Shown here one piece after another: positions 1-6,684 of a stretch of 11,601 nt of DNA. The stretch lies in NCBI GenBank assembly GCA_964383905.1, contig CAYLJO010000192.1, forward strand, positions 1 through 11,601. Direction: 5' to 3'. The notes under the pieces are model-generated. The model worked only from the letters and a program-made list of their open reading frames with translations, was not told the DNA's origin and ran no database searches. Origin of the DNA: CAYLJO01 sp964383905. Its GTDB lineage: Bacteria; Acidobacteriota; Blastocatellia; Pyrinomonadales; Pyrinomonadaceae. Position 1 is the stretch's first letter; every line of letters begins with the position of its first letter. The position numbers and the translations under genes are program-made.

Positions 1-251
1 GAATTAAACGAATCCACAAACATCATTTGAAACTTTGAATTGCAAGTCACTCAACTACTTACAAATTTAGATGCGTTTGCCCTGGGCGGCGCGGCCCGGT
101 TTTCAGCCCGCCCCGCCGGAGGTTGCAGAAGGTGAGGGAAAGATGAATGCACCCTCCACGACGGCGCCGGTAGGGGAACGATTTTGTGGCCGGTTTTTGC
201 TCAGGAGGGACGGGGGTAGACGCCTCTCTCGGTCCGGCTCTCGCGAAAAGC
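1..251. other. Intergenic region at left edge, no supported gene
   Basis: The first ~70 bases are AT-rich and the rest is GC-rich. An ATG-started 71-codon reading frame on the plus strand (71-286) has no recognisable domain and no good Shine-Dalgarno. It is rich in Arg, Pro and Gly, as expected of an out-of-frame GC-rich read, and runs 35 bases into the end of the opposite-strand deacetylase gene, so I do not call it. The only structure seen is the GC-rich inverted repeat listed separately. No T-rich tract sits in the position expected for a terminator of the deacetylase gene. Confidence 0.5.
85..117. repeat. GC-rich imperfect inverted repeat (hairpin)
   Basis: The arms GGCGGCGCGG (85-94) and CCGCCCCGCC (108-117) pair at nine of ten positions, with one C-C mismatch, around a 13-base loop. 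No U-tract follows on either strand, so it is not a standard intrinsic terminator. It lies about 135 bases beyond the deacetylase stop codon and could be a 3' mRNA structure, or chance in GC-rich DNA. Confidence 0.3.
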
Positions 252-1190
252 CTATGGTAGAAAGTCCGGAGGATTCGGAGGCTTAAACGGCACCCCCTTG
301 CTCGCCGACCAGAGGAGCAGCCAGTAAGAGTTTGCAGTGTACTTGTCAGGATAGCGGTAAGCCTCGTCCGTTAAGGCCTGCTCTAGGGTGATGAACCGGT
401 ACCCTCTGTTTTTCATCTGCTGGATCAGTGCCTCGAAGTTGTCAGCGTTCAGCTCGTTGGCGTGGAGGAGGAGAATGTGCTTGATCGGGCGCCCGAATAA
501 CTCGCCCGCCAGCTTCTCGCTAAACTCTAACCTTTGCCCGGCAAACTTGAGATATCCTTCCGAAACCCTTTTCATCATCTCTCCGGACGGCTCCAGGCGA
601 GCCTTGTTGTAGGCCGTCAGGATCATCCAGTCCATCGTGTCGGCGGTCACAGGGGCGATGCGGTAATTCCTTTCCGCGAGGAAGGCTTCAAACGCCTGTT
701 CCAGTTCTTTGGTGTCGCCCATCTGCAGAAAAGGATGGCGAAAGTATCTGACCCGACCCCCCTTTTGTTTCATCAACATTCTTGTGACGGTGTCACCGCG
801 AATAAAATCATCTTCGTATGCGGCGAGCGGGGCACCCTTAAACCCCAGGTGAGAGAAGGTGTGATTTCCTAACTCGACTCCAGCATCCGACCACTGCTTT
901 AAGATGTTGATTCGCGCCTCTGTTTGACCCGGCATGTAGAGGAGCGATTCGTTGACGAAACCCACGACCGGAATCTGGTACCTCTTGATCACGGAGAGCA
1001 GTTTTGTGGTCATCTCCTGCAATCTTTGAGCGTCGAACTGAGGACCGTTGAGCGGCAAGTCGTCGAAAGTGATAGCGATCTCTTGAGGGGAATGCGAAGG
1101 GCGTGGTGAGCTTTGCGCACGTAAATCAATTCGGCAGAGACCAAATGCCAAGACTACGGGTGCCACCAGACAGAGTAACTTTCGACTCAT
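252..1190 (-). CDS. Exported polysaccharide deacetylase (NodB/CE4-like) family protein
   Basis: A complete 312-residue protein predicted to be exported and to act as a metal-dependent carbohydrate N- or O-deacetylase of the CE4/NodB fold; its substrate is unknown. Residues 1-26 form a signal peptide (Arg-Lys, then a Leu/Val-rich core). NodB motifs appear in order: TFDD at 41-44 (putative base Asp43, metal ligand Asp44), HTFSH at 110-114 (metal ligands His110 and His114), RHPF at 151-154 in place of the usual R-x-P-Y/W, Asp187-Trp188 in DTMDWM, and LLLH ending at His243. The ATG at 1190 is chosen over an in-frame ATG at 1223: a purine-rich GGGGGAGAGA directly precedes it, it begins a cleaner signal peptide, and 1223 lies within about ten bases of the predicted transcription start. 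No operon partner is adjacent. The family is clear; the substrate is not. Confidence 0.85.
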   Translation of the reverse strand: MSRKLLCLVAPVVLAFGLCRIDLRAQSSPRPSHSPQEIAITFDDLPLNGPQFDAQRLQEMTTKLLSVIKRYQIPVVGFVNESLLYMPGQTEARINILKQWSDAGVELGNHTFSHLGFKGAPLAAYEDDFIRGDTVTRMLMKQKGGRVRYFRHPFLQMGDTKELEQAFEAFLAERNYRIAPVTADTMDWMILTAYNKARLEPSGEMMKRVSEGYLKFAGQRLEFSEKLAGELFGRPIKHILLLHANELNADNFEALIQQMKNRGYRFITLEQALTDEAYRYPDKYTANSYWLLLWSASKGVPFKPPNPPDFLP

Positions 1191-1239
1191 TCTCTCCCCC
1201 TTCAACCTTGGCCTCTTAGACAAGATGATACTTTATGAA

Positions 1240-1269
1240 ATTCTACCGCGCATCAGAAGTCCCTGGCAA
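1240..1269 (-). promoter_or_regulatory. Sigma70-type promoter of the deacetylase gene
   Basis: On the minus strand, TTGCCA (1269-1264, five of six matches to TTGACA) and TAGAAT (1245-1240, five of six to TATAAT) are separated by 18 bases. Initiation would fall near 1233, giving a ~43-base leader before the ATG at 1190. Position and orientation fit the gene exactly. Not experimentally supported. Confidence 0.5.
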
Positions 1270-1317
1270 AGATATTGCGTCTTTGGTGAATTGATCGTAC
1301 TTATCGCTGACATATGA

Positions 1318-1549
1318 CCAATAATCGACACAGAGCGAACTATTGCGGGACTCTCCGTGCAAATCGGAAAACTCAAGGCACGACTCACGCGGGTTGAGGC
1401 GAAACTGGTGCGCTGCCGAGTGCCTTAATTACCAACTCCAGCGCAGAAGCGCCGAACTGGAGGCCGCACAGGTAGTGAAGGACTCGCACTGCACCGGGCG
1501 CAAACCTCGGTTTGTCATGCTACTGATTTGGCGTGAGCGGTCCGGCTAG
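1318..1549 (+). pseudogene. Possible frame-broken coiled-coil ORF remnant
   Basis: One frame from about 1318 reads through TIAGLSVQIGKLKARL and RVEAKL to a stop near 1428. The adjacent frame (TTG at 1343, stop at 1549) then continues with LQRRSAELEAAQ. Joined across a frame change, they look like one charged heptad-type helix, vaguely like the helical N-terminus of some transposases (IS66-type) or other coiled-coil proteins. There is no Shine-Dalgarno, no conserved domain and no terminal inverted repeats. This may be a gene relic or a chance compositional effect; no function is assigned. Confidence 0.15.
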
Positions 1550-1561
1550 TGCTTTGTAATT

Positions 1562-1681
1562 TTAGTTTTTAGATTTCACGTTCTCGTAGTGGCGACTTAG
1601 CTTTTCTCTCGCTTGCGAGATGGAGAACTGCCACTCGACTTTGATCTGTAACTCGTTCCGCTCTTTGACAAGCGCCTGCAC
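1562..1681 (-). CDS. Possible short coiled-coil ORF fragment, 39 codons
   Basis: A minus-strand frame with GTG at 1681 and TAA at 1562-1564. The open frame extends upstream without a start to a TGA at 1718-1720. The peptide begins VQALVKERNELQIKVEWQF and continues as a charged helix ending ENVKSKN, which is unusually protein-like for an intergenic read. There is no good Shine-Dalgarno and no ATG, so if it was ever coding it is probably the surviving C-terminal end of a longer gene. No family recognised. Confidence 0.15.
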   Translation of the reverse strand: MQALVKERNELQIKVEWQFSISQAREKLSRHYENVKSKN

Positions 1682-1693
1682 TTGGCATATCAG
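1665..1693 (+). promoter_or_regulatory. Candidate promoter for the glycosyltransferase gene
   Basis: A perfect TTGACA (1665-1670) is followed after exactly 17 bases by TATCAG (1688-1693), which matches four of six bases of the -10 consensus. It would give a leader of about 120 bases before the ATG at 1819. The strong -35 and ideal spacing support it; the weak -10 and long leader argue for caution. Confidence 0.3.
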
Positions 1694-1818
1694 CGTTGGC
1701 GCGCGACTGGCGCGTTTTCACTGTCGGATCAGGATCTTTATGACGTGATAGAATGCGCCCGATTTCGGCAATTATGGAAGTCCCGGTAAGGATGAACGGC
1801 TCTCACGATGGAGGGAAC

Positions 1819-3840
1819 ATGGTTGGAAGGTCAGGAAACCGGCGGGGTCGATCTGTGGCTGTTGCGGTTGTCTGCCTGTTGATGATTCTTGGTCTCCAGT
1901 TGGCGTTGTCGGTACGGACGGAATCACAAACCTGGGATGAAGCCAACCACATCTTTGCCGGCTATACGTCCTGGAAGCACACAGATTTTGGGCTCAATCC
2001 AGAGCATCCTCCAATGTTGAAATTGCTCGCGACGGCGCCGCTCCTCTCATTGACGCTGAAAGCTCCTGAGCTGCAGGATCGCTATTTCAAAGAGGTGGCA
2101 TTCCTGGAGGGCAAGGATTTCCTTTATCAGAACGATGCGGACATGATCCTCTTCCGCACGCGCATGGCGGCAGCAACGCTGACACTACTTCTGGCTCTGC
2201 TCGTATTCCTGGCGACGAGGGAGATGTTCGGGACGGGCGCAGCTTTGATTGGCCTCGCGCTGCTGGCATTCGAACCGAACGTACTGGCGCATGGTGCCCT
2301 GGTCACGACCGACGCAGGGCTTTCTTGTTTCTTGTTCGCGACTATTTACGCGTTCTATCGCTATGTGAAAGCCCCATCGGTTTGGCGCACGGTGATTGTC
2401 GGCGTATCGGCGGGGCTGGCGCTCGCCGTCAAACACACGGGCATTCTTGTCTTCCCTATGTTGTTACTGCTCGCGATCAGCGAAGTGGTGCGTAACCGCA
2501 CCGCCGCAAAAGGGGGCCGTGAAGCCACAACAGGGTCGGGCAAGCAGGCACTCAAGTTTGCCGCTTCGCTGGTCGCTATCACCGTCATCGCGGTGGCCGT
2601 ATTGTGGTCGTTTTATGGATTCCGCTATCAGGCGCGACCGAACGGATGGCAACTGAATCCGCCGCTGGCGGAGTATGTGCGGGGGTTGAAACCTCACGAG
2701 GCGTGGATCGTTTCCACGATGGCGCGATGGCACGTTTTGCCCGAGTCATATCTATATGGATTAGCGGATGTGCGATTAACTGCCGACTTTTACACCAGCT
2801 ATGTCTTAGGAAAGATTTATGCCCATGGAGTGTGGTTCTATTTCCCCGTCGCTTTTGTGATCAAGTCAACTCTGGCGATGCTTGCCCTGTTGCTGCTGGC
2901 TGTCGCCGCCATCGCAACTCGCCGCCTGAGCTTGTGGCGAGAGATATTGTTTTTGATCATCCCACCAGCCTTCTACTTATTAGTGGCGATGAGTGCCGGG
3001 ATGAACATCGGGGTACGCCATATCCTGCCGCTTTATGTATTCCTTTCGGTGCTGATTGGGGGCGCGGCGTGGGCCTTCATCCGGCATGACCGCCGATGGG
3101 CTTATGCCATCGCGGCGCTGATGCTGTTCCACGCCGTTTCTTCCTGGAGAACGTTCCCGACCTATATGGCTTACTCAAATGAGCTGTGGGGAGGCCCCTC
3201 GCAGACCTACAGGTACCTGAGCGACTCGAACGCCGACTGGGGGCAGCAGCTCAAGGCAACGAAGCGGTATCTGGACCAACGTGGGGTGAGAGGATGCTGG
3301 TTCGTCTACTTTGCGGAAGGAGTAGCTGACACCAGTTACTACGGAATACCGTGTAAGCCCCTGCCGACGACAAATACACTCTGGTTAAACGAACGGATGG
3401 ATGTGCCCGCCGCGATAGATGGACCGGTGCTGATCAGCGCCAGCAACCTCTCAGGGTTCGAGTTCGGCCCTGGTTCCCTTAATCCGTATCAACAGTTCAG
3501 GCGGCTTCGTCCCACGGCAGAGATCGAGGATGGAGTTTTAGTATTCGACGGGCATTTCGAGATACCGCTCGCGTCGGCGCTAAGCCATGCGCAGAAGGCT
3601 CAGAACTTGCTCGCCGCAAAGCAAGCCGACCAAGCACAGGCGGAGGCGCAAGCCGCGGTGGCGCTGGCACCGGATGCCGTGCAGCCGCAGATAGTGATGG
3701 GAGATGTCCTGAGAGCAATTGGACAACTCGAAGAGGCTCGCTCGGCGTATGAGAAAGCCCTGGCTTTGGCGAAGACGGTAGAACCGGGATTTCAGGCACG
3801 CTCGATTCCTGGCATCGAGGAAAAGCTGGCCGGCAAATAA
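1819..3840 (+). CDS. GT39/PMT-type membrane glycosyltransferase with C-terminal TPR tail
   Basis: A 673-residue integral membrane protein of the GT-C fold (PMT_2/GT39-like), expected to transfer a sugar from a polyprenyl-phosphate carrier to an acceptor on the outer face of the inner membrane. It has about ten hydrophobic segments, the first at 12-33. The acidic motif Trp39-Asp40-Glu41 lies in the first periplasmic loop, followed by GLNPEHPPMLKL (His63-Pro64-Pro65), a pairing typical of this family. From about 468 a soluble region with SDSNADWGQQL follows, and from about 588 to the end come two TPR-like helical hairpins rich in Ala and Gln. The ATG at 1819 is chosen because GGAGG sits four bases upstream; in-frame ATGs at 1753, 1774 and 1792 lack a well-spaced site and would add a polar tail before TM1. 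Donor and acceptor are not deducible. The gene stands alone and converges with the TPR gene downstream. Confidence 0.8.
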   Translation: MVGRSGNRRGRSVAVAVVCLLMILGLQLALSVRTESQTWDEANHIFAGYTSWKHTDFGLNPEHPPMLKLLATAPLLSLTLKAPELQDRYFKEVAFLEGKDFLYQNDADMILFRTRMAAATLTLLLALLVFLATREMFGTGAALIGLALLAFEPNVLAHGALVTTDAGLSCFLFATIYAFYRYVKAPSVWRTVIVGVSAGLALAVKHTGILVFPMLLLLAISEVVRNRTAAKGGREATTGSGKQALKFAASLVAITVIAVAVLWSFYGFRYQARPNGWQLNPPLAEYVRGLKPHEAWIVSTMARWHVLPESYLYGLADVRLTADFYTSYVLGKIYAHGVWFYFPVAFVIKSTLAMLALLLLAVAAIATRRLSLWREILFLIIPPAFYLLVAMSAGMNIGVRHILPLYVFLSVLIGGAAWAFIRHDRRWAYAIAALMLFHAVSSWRTFPTYMAYSNELWGGPSQTYRYLSDSNADWGQQLKATKRYLDQRGVRGCWFVYFAEGVADTSYYGIPCKPLPTTNTLWLNERMDVPAAIDGPVLISASNLSGFEFGPGSLNPYQQFRRLRPTAEIEDGVLVFDGHFEIPLASALSHAQKAQNLLAAKQADQAQAEAQAAVALAPDAVQPQIVMGDVLRAIGQLEEARSAYEKALALAKTVEPGFQARSIPGIEEKLAGK

Positions 3841-3863
3841 TGCGGCTTCAGAATCACTATAGC

Positions 3864-3884
3864 GGTTCGCACATAAGTGCGACC
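3864..3884. repeat. Short hairpin between convergent genes
   Basis: CGCAC (3868-3872) pairs with GTGCG (3877-3881) around an ATAA loop, and flanking GG/CC (3864-3865, 3883-3884) extends the stem across a small bulge. It begins 23 bases after the glycosyltransferase stop codon. The nearby plus-strand tract is A-rich (CAAACAAAAAA, 3891-3901) and lacks a U-run immediately after the stem, so it is at best a weak terminator candidate for the plus-strand gene. A direct repeat of GATCCGC flanks that A-tract. Confidence 0.25.
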
Positions 3885-4038
3885 GATCCGCAAACAAAAA
3901 ATTTGATCCGCCGCAGGACACAGAGGAAAAACAGGGAAACGAATACAACTAAGAGAGGTCCAGAGTGTGCCAATTTATTGATCTGCAACACGTAAAGCGG
4001 TGGCATGTATAGTATGTCGCGCTGAGCAGTCGCAAGGC

Positions 4039-5019
4039 TCACTGAGGTTTCACGACGAGCAACTGGTCCTTGTAGATCCCGTTATAGAGGGTATGGGCCA
4101 AATCGTAGTTGAGAGTCTGTAGTATGCGATACTGCTCCAGCGCCTTTCCTCTGTTTTTAGTGAGCAGTGATAGCACGGCTAAATCGTAGTGCGCCTCAGC
4201 CCAGCCGGGTTTGAGTCGAACCGCATGCTCGATGGCTTCGACCGCCTCCTTGTATCGACCTAACTTCGAATACCCGTAACCCAACTTGTAATACCCCTCG
4301 GCCCAATCCGCTTTCAGATTAACCGCTTGTTTAAATGCCTCAACGCCCTGCGTATAACGACCCATTGCCGTGTATACCACGCCCAGATTGCCGTATGCGT
4401 TATGCAAGTCTGGCTTGAGACGGATCGCCCGCTTGAAGGAATCGACTGCTTCCGCGTACTGACCCAGCCGATAATACGTGCCGCCCAAGTCATTGTAGGC
4501 TTCAACATAGTCAGGCTTAAGGCGAACGGCCTCTTTAAGGGAGTCAACGGCCTCTTTGTACTGAGCCAACTTAGCGTACGACCCGGCCAGGCTGTAGTGC
4601 ACATCAGCATCACCGGGATTGAGACGGATCGCTTCCATGTAAGACAGAACCGCCTTTTCAGGCTGCCCGGATTGATCATACGTCCGGCCTAGATTGTAGT
4701 AGGCCAAAGCATAACCGGGACGAAGGCTGATGGCCCGGTGGCAAGACTCAATTGCTTCATCATACTTATTGACTTTGGTATACGCCGCGCAGAGGTCGTT
4801 ATGAGCGACCGCCAATTCCGGTTTGAGGCCGATGGCTTGCTGGAAAGCTTCCACGGCCTCCCTGTACCGGCCCGAGTCGTAATAGGCTATGCCCTCCTTG
4901 TAGAGGGCCATGGCATCGCTCGGCTCCTGTCGCTTGACGGGTTGATCCTGTGCCATTGCCGGTGAAGCAGATACTGCGAGGAGGAAATAAGCCAGCCAAA
5001 GAACTTTCATTCGCTTCAT
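4039..5019 (-). CDS. Exported protein of eight tandem TPR repeats
   Basis: A 326-residue protein with a signal peptide (MKRMKVLWLAYFLLAVSA, likely cleaved after Ala23 in AMA-QDQ). From about residue 38 to 309 it consists of eight consecutive 34-residue tetratricopeptide repeats showing the usual small and aromatic positions (for example YNDLGGTYYRLGQYAEAVDS) and ending near the canonical Pro32 (LKPD, LRPG, LNPG). The sixth has Ala at that position (LKADW) and the eighth is degenerate (TLNYD). A short tail LLVVKPQ follows. TPR solenoids bind peptides or scaffold complexes, here in the periplasm or at the surface; no catalytic domain is present and the partner is unknown. The ATG at 5019 is chosen over 5049 because GGGAG lies seven bases upstream and it directly starts the signal peptide. 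No clear promoter was found. Confidence 0.8.
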   Translation of the reverse strand: MKRMKVLWLAYFLLAVSASPAMAQDQPVKRQEPSDAMALYKEGIAYYDSGRYREAVEAFQQAIGLKPELAVAHNDLCAAYTKVNKYDEAIESCHRAISLRPGYALAYYNLGRTYDQSGQPEKAVLSYMEAIRLNPGDADVHYSLAGSYAKLAQYKEAVDSLKEAVRLKPDYVEAYNDLGGTYYRLGQYAEAVDSFKRAIRLKPDLHNAYGNLGVVYTAMGRYTQGVEAFKQAVNLKADWAEGYYKLGYGYSKLGRYKEAVEAIEHAVRLKPGWAEAHYDLAVLSLLTKNRGKALEQYRILQTLNYDLAHTLYNGIYKDQLLVVKPQ

Positions 5020-5527
5020 CGGTCTTCTCCCGGTAAACTTGAGCATCACCTATTAGACGAAGAGGGTGCGATTTTTCTTCATTACGCTTTGATAGGACAC
5101 CCATATATTTGGCATGAAGGCATCTCAGGACAGACTTCAACAAGATTTGCTGTGGCGAGGTGGGCAAATGAAATCCAGGGGGCCGGCCGCCATCGCGTCA
5201 CCAGTCCATGAAGTACTCGGCTCTTACAGCACCGGTATTTCGGATGATTCCCTACGTCTATATTTACGCGGAGGAGAGTCGAATGTTCCGATCATTTGCC
5301 CACCGTCTTCGGGTAAACATAGTTCATCAAAACACGCTACCTTCGCTGACCCTCATCCCTCTATAGGTGAAAACACCGCCCGGACTCCTTTGGTGGCAGA
5401 TATTTGATTTGTGCTGATTGTGTATGCATATTTGAAGCGCGAAGATACGGACACCGGTGTGACGCCGGCGCGAGCACGCCATTACCGGCCACTTCGAGTT
5501 CTGCTCTCTTGGGTGAGGGGGTTATCC
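5020..5527. other. Divergent intergenic gap, no convincing gene
   Basis: This 508-base gap separates the divergent TPR and oxidoreductase genes. A 97-codon plus-strand frame (5114-5407) has no recognised domain or ribosome binding site and looks non-coding. A 27-codon ORF with a strong Shine-Dalgarno is listed separately. A weak promoter-like pair, TTGATT (5404-5409) and CATATT (5427-5432) with a 17-base spacer, could serve the oxidoreductase gene. The plus-strand frame is open from 5411 into the oxidoreductase, but the residues it adds bear no resemblance to a Rossmann-fold start and are left out of that gene. Confidence 0.45.
5283..5366 (+). CDS. Possible 27-residue small ORF or leader peptide
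   Basis: An ATG is preceded six bases upstream by GGAGGAG (5270-5276), among the strongest Shine-Dalgarno sequences in the window. The frame encodes a basic then hydrophobic peptide starting MFRSFAHRLRVNIV and stops at TAG 5364-5366, 161 bases before the oxidoreductase start. It has no recognised family, no attenuator-like codon run and no obvious promoter at a suitable distance. It could be a small protein, a leader peptide, a remnant of a lost gene's 5' end, or chance. Confidence 0.2.
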   Translation: MFRSFAHRLRVNIVHQNTLPSLTLIPL

Positions 5528-6571
5528 GTGACAACCTATATCGGCATTTTAGGCGGGGGAAATATTAGTGAAACGCACGCGCGGGCGGCGAGCGAAATTG
5601 AAGGGGTCGAGGTCGCGGCCGTCTGCGGGCCGAATCATGAGAAAGCAGCGCGGCTAAGCAGTCTGTACGGCGGCGCAGTCTACGATGATTTACAGCCATT
5701 CCTCGAACACAAGTCGTTGGATGTGGTAGCCATCGGGAGCCCGTCAGGATTACATGCGGAGCAGGGAATCGCCGCGGCGCGGCGCGGGCTGCACGTGCTC
5801 GTGGAGAAACCGATTGACATCACAGCAGAACGCGCCGATGCCCTCATCGCCGCGTGCGAACTGGCGGGGGTGAAACTGGGCGTCTTCTTTCAAGACCGGG
5901 TCGCGCCGGACTGTTGCAAGCTCAAGGACCTGATGGAGGCGGGCAGACTGGGGAAGCCCATTCTGGCATCGGCGCGCGTGAAGTGGTACCGCCCGCCGGA
6001 TTACTACAGCAACTCACGCTGGCGCGGGACCTGGGCACTAGACGGCGGCGGCGCGCTGATGAATCAGGGTGTGCACACGGTTGACCTGCTGCTGTGGCTG
6101 CTGGGAGACGTGGCACGTGTGACGGCTCAAGCGGCCACGTCGCTGCACGACATTGAAGTCGAGGATACTGTAGTGGCCACGCTCGAATTCGCCAACGGCG
6201 CACTCGGCACATTGGAAGCAACTACATCCGCTTACCCTGGCTACCCTCGCCGGCTTGAATTGACGGGTTCTGAGGGGACGATCATTCTCGAGCACGACCG
6301 AGTAGTCTCCAGCGACCTGCGCACTCCGTTGCAGGATTTTTCCTGGGCGGGAGGTGAGAACTTCAACCCGAGCGCGACCTCCCCGCTGGTCTCTGACGTG
6401 CGCGGGCACCGAAGGATTCTGGAAGATTTCCTGCGGGCTATTAAGACGGATAGCAAGCCGCGCTGCGACGGCCGCGAGGCCCGTCGCAGCGTCCAACTGG
6501 TACAGGCTATTTACGAGTCGTCGCGCACGGGACTGGCAGTGCCGCTCATCACAGCGAAGGAATCCACGTGA
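5528..6571 (+). CDS. Gfo/Idh/MocA family NAD(P)-dependent oxidoreductase
   Basis: A complete 347-residue cytoplasmic dehydrogenase, the usual length for the family, expected to oxidise or reduce a hydroxyl of a sugar, cyclitol or sugar derivative. The N-terminus carries the Rossmann dinucleotide loop GILGGGNISETHARA. Glu93-Lys94-Pro95 is the conserved EKP lysine motif at the end of the cofactor domain. GGGALMNQGVHTVDLLLW carries the presumed catalytic His183 with Asp186. Later come the family's beta-sheet segments (GTLEATTSAYPG, ELTGSEGTI). The GTG at 5528 is chosen because GAGGGGG ends six bases upstream and the Rossmann strand begins directly after it; the open frame upstream to 5411 is unlike the family. 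The 3' end lies 53 bases before the ROK promoter. The neighbouring ROK regulator and TonB receptor suggest a role in carbohydrate catabolism, but the substrate cannot be named. Confidence 0.85.
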   Translation: MTTYIGILGGGNISETHARAASEIEGVEVAAVCGPNHEKAARLSSLYGGAVYDDLQPFLEHKSLDVVAIGSPSGLHAEQGIAAARRGLHVLVEKPIDITAERADALIAACELAGVKLGVFFQDRVAPDCCKLKDLMEAGRLGKPILASARVKWYRPPDYYSNSRWRGTWALDGGGALMNQGVHTVDLLLWLLGDVARVTAQAATSLHDIEVEDTVVATLEFANGALGTLEATTSAYPGYPRRLELTGSEGTIILEHDRVVSSDLRTPLQDFSWAGGENFNPSATSPLVSDVRGHRRILEDFLRAIKTDSKPRCDGREARRSVQLVQAIYESSRTGLAVPLITAKEST

Positions 6572-6623
6572 GGGTGTCGCGCCCACGCTGCCAAAAAAAC
6601 TTTAAGAATTTTTCATTAGGATA

Positions 6624-6652
6624 TTGACAAGGATTGATGATACATATATTGT
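6624..6652 (+). promoter_or_regulatory. Promoter of the ROK regulator gene
   Basis: A perfect TTGACA lies at 6624-6629. The -10 is either TATATT (6645-6650, five of six, 15-base spacer) or TATTGT (6647-6652, four of six, 17-base spacer). The upstream stretch 6591-6619 has A- and T-tracts (CAAAAAAACTTTAAG, then AATTTTTC) like an UP element. Transcription would start near 6657, leaving a leader of about 28 bases before the GTG at 6685. The operator-like repeat overlaps the -10. Confidence 0.55.
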
Positions 6653-6668
6653 TCGAACGCCGAACAAT
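6648..6668. promoter_or_regulatory. Perfect 8-5-8 inverted repeat, probable ROK operator
   Basis: ATTGTTCG (6648-6655) and CGAACAAT (6661-6668) are exact reverse complements separated by AACGC. The repeat overlaps the -10 region and the expected start point of the ROK promoter, the usual position for a dimeric repressor that blocks its own transcription. ROK regulators such as NagC and Mlc bind palindromes of similar overall size. I found no second copy elsewhere in the window, including before the TonB receptor and the oxidoreductase. Confidence 0.6.
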
Positions 6669-6684
6669 CAAGGAATTCACCCCC

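Larger units (their letters stand above)
1270..1818. other. Intergenic gap with coiled-coil-like ORF fragments
   Basis: A 549-base region between divergent genes with no intact recognisable gene. It holds three short frames that read as charged Leu/Glu/Lys/Arg helices, two on the plus strand and one on the minus strand (listed separately), which could be decayed coding sequence. A near-perfect palindrome TCTCGC-TT-GCGAGA lies at 1607-1620, and CTCCAG/CTGGAG arms at 1436-1462 flank GCGC-AGAA-GCGC (1441-1452). A candidate promoter for the glycosyltransferase is at 1665-1693. Confidence 0.45.

Noticed and set aside
71..286. 71-codon plus-strand ORF at the left edge
   Set aside because: No Shine-Dalgarno, no recognisable domain, composition typical of an out-of-frame GC-rich read, and it overlaps the end of the well-supported deacetylase gene.
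3497..3948. Minus-strand ORFs overlapping the end of the glycosyltransferase gene
   Set aside because: They lie antisense to a clear TPR-encoding frame and have no domain or ribosome binding site; shadows of the real gene.
5114..5407. 97-codon plus-strand ORF between the TPR and oxidoreductase genes
   Set aside because: No ribosome binding site, no family resemblance, no signal peptide or repeat structure; treated as non-coding.
5411..5527. N-terminal extension of the oxidoreductase frame to GTG 5411
   Set aside because: The added 39 residues do not fit the family, whose Rossmann strand starts right after the GTG at 5528, and that GTG has a well-placed Shine-Dalgarno.
6634..6684. N-terminal extension of the ROK gene to TTG 6634 or ATG 6637
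   Set aside because: These starts fall within the promoter and operator; AAGGA is only three bases from ATG 6637, whereas GTG 6685 has a better-spaced site and a family-like N-terminus.
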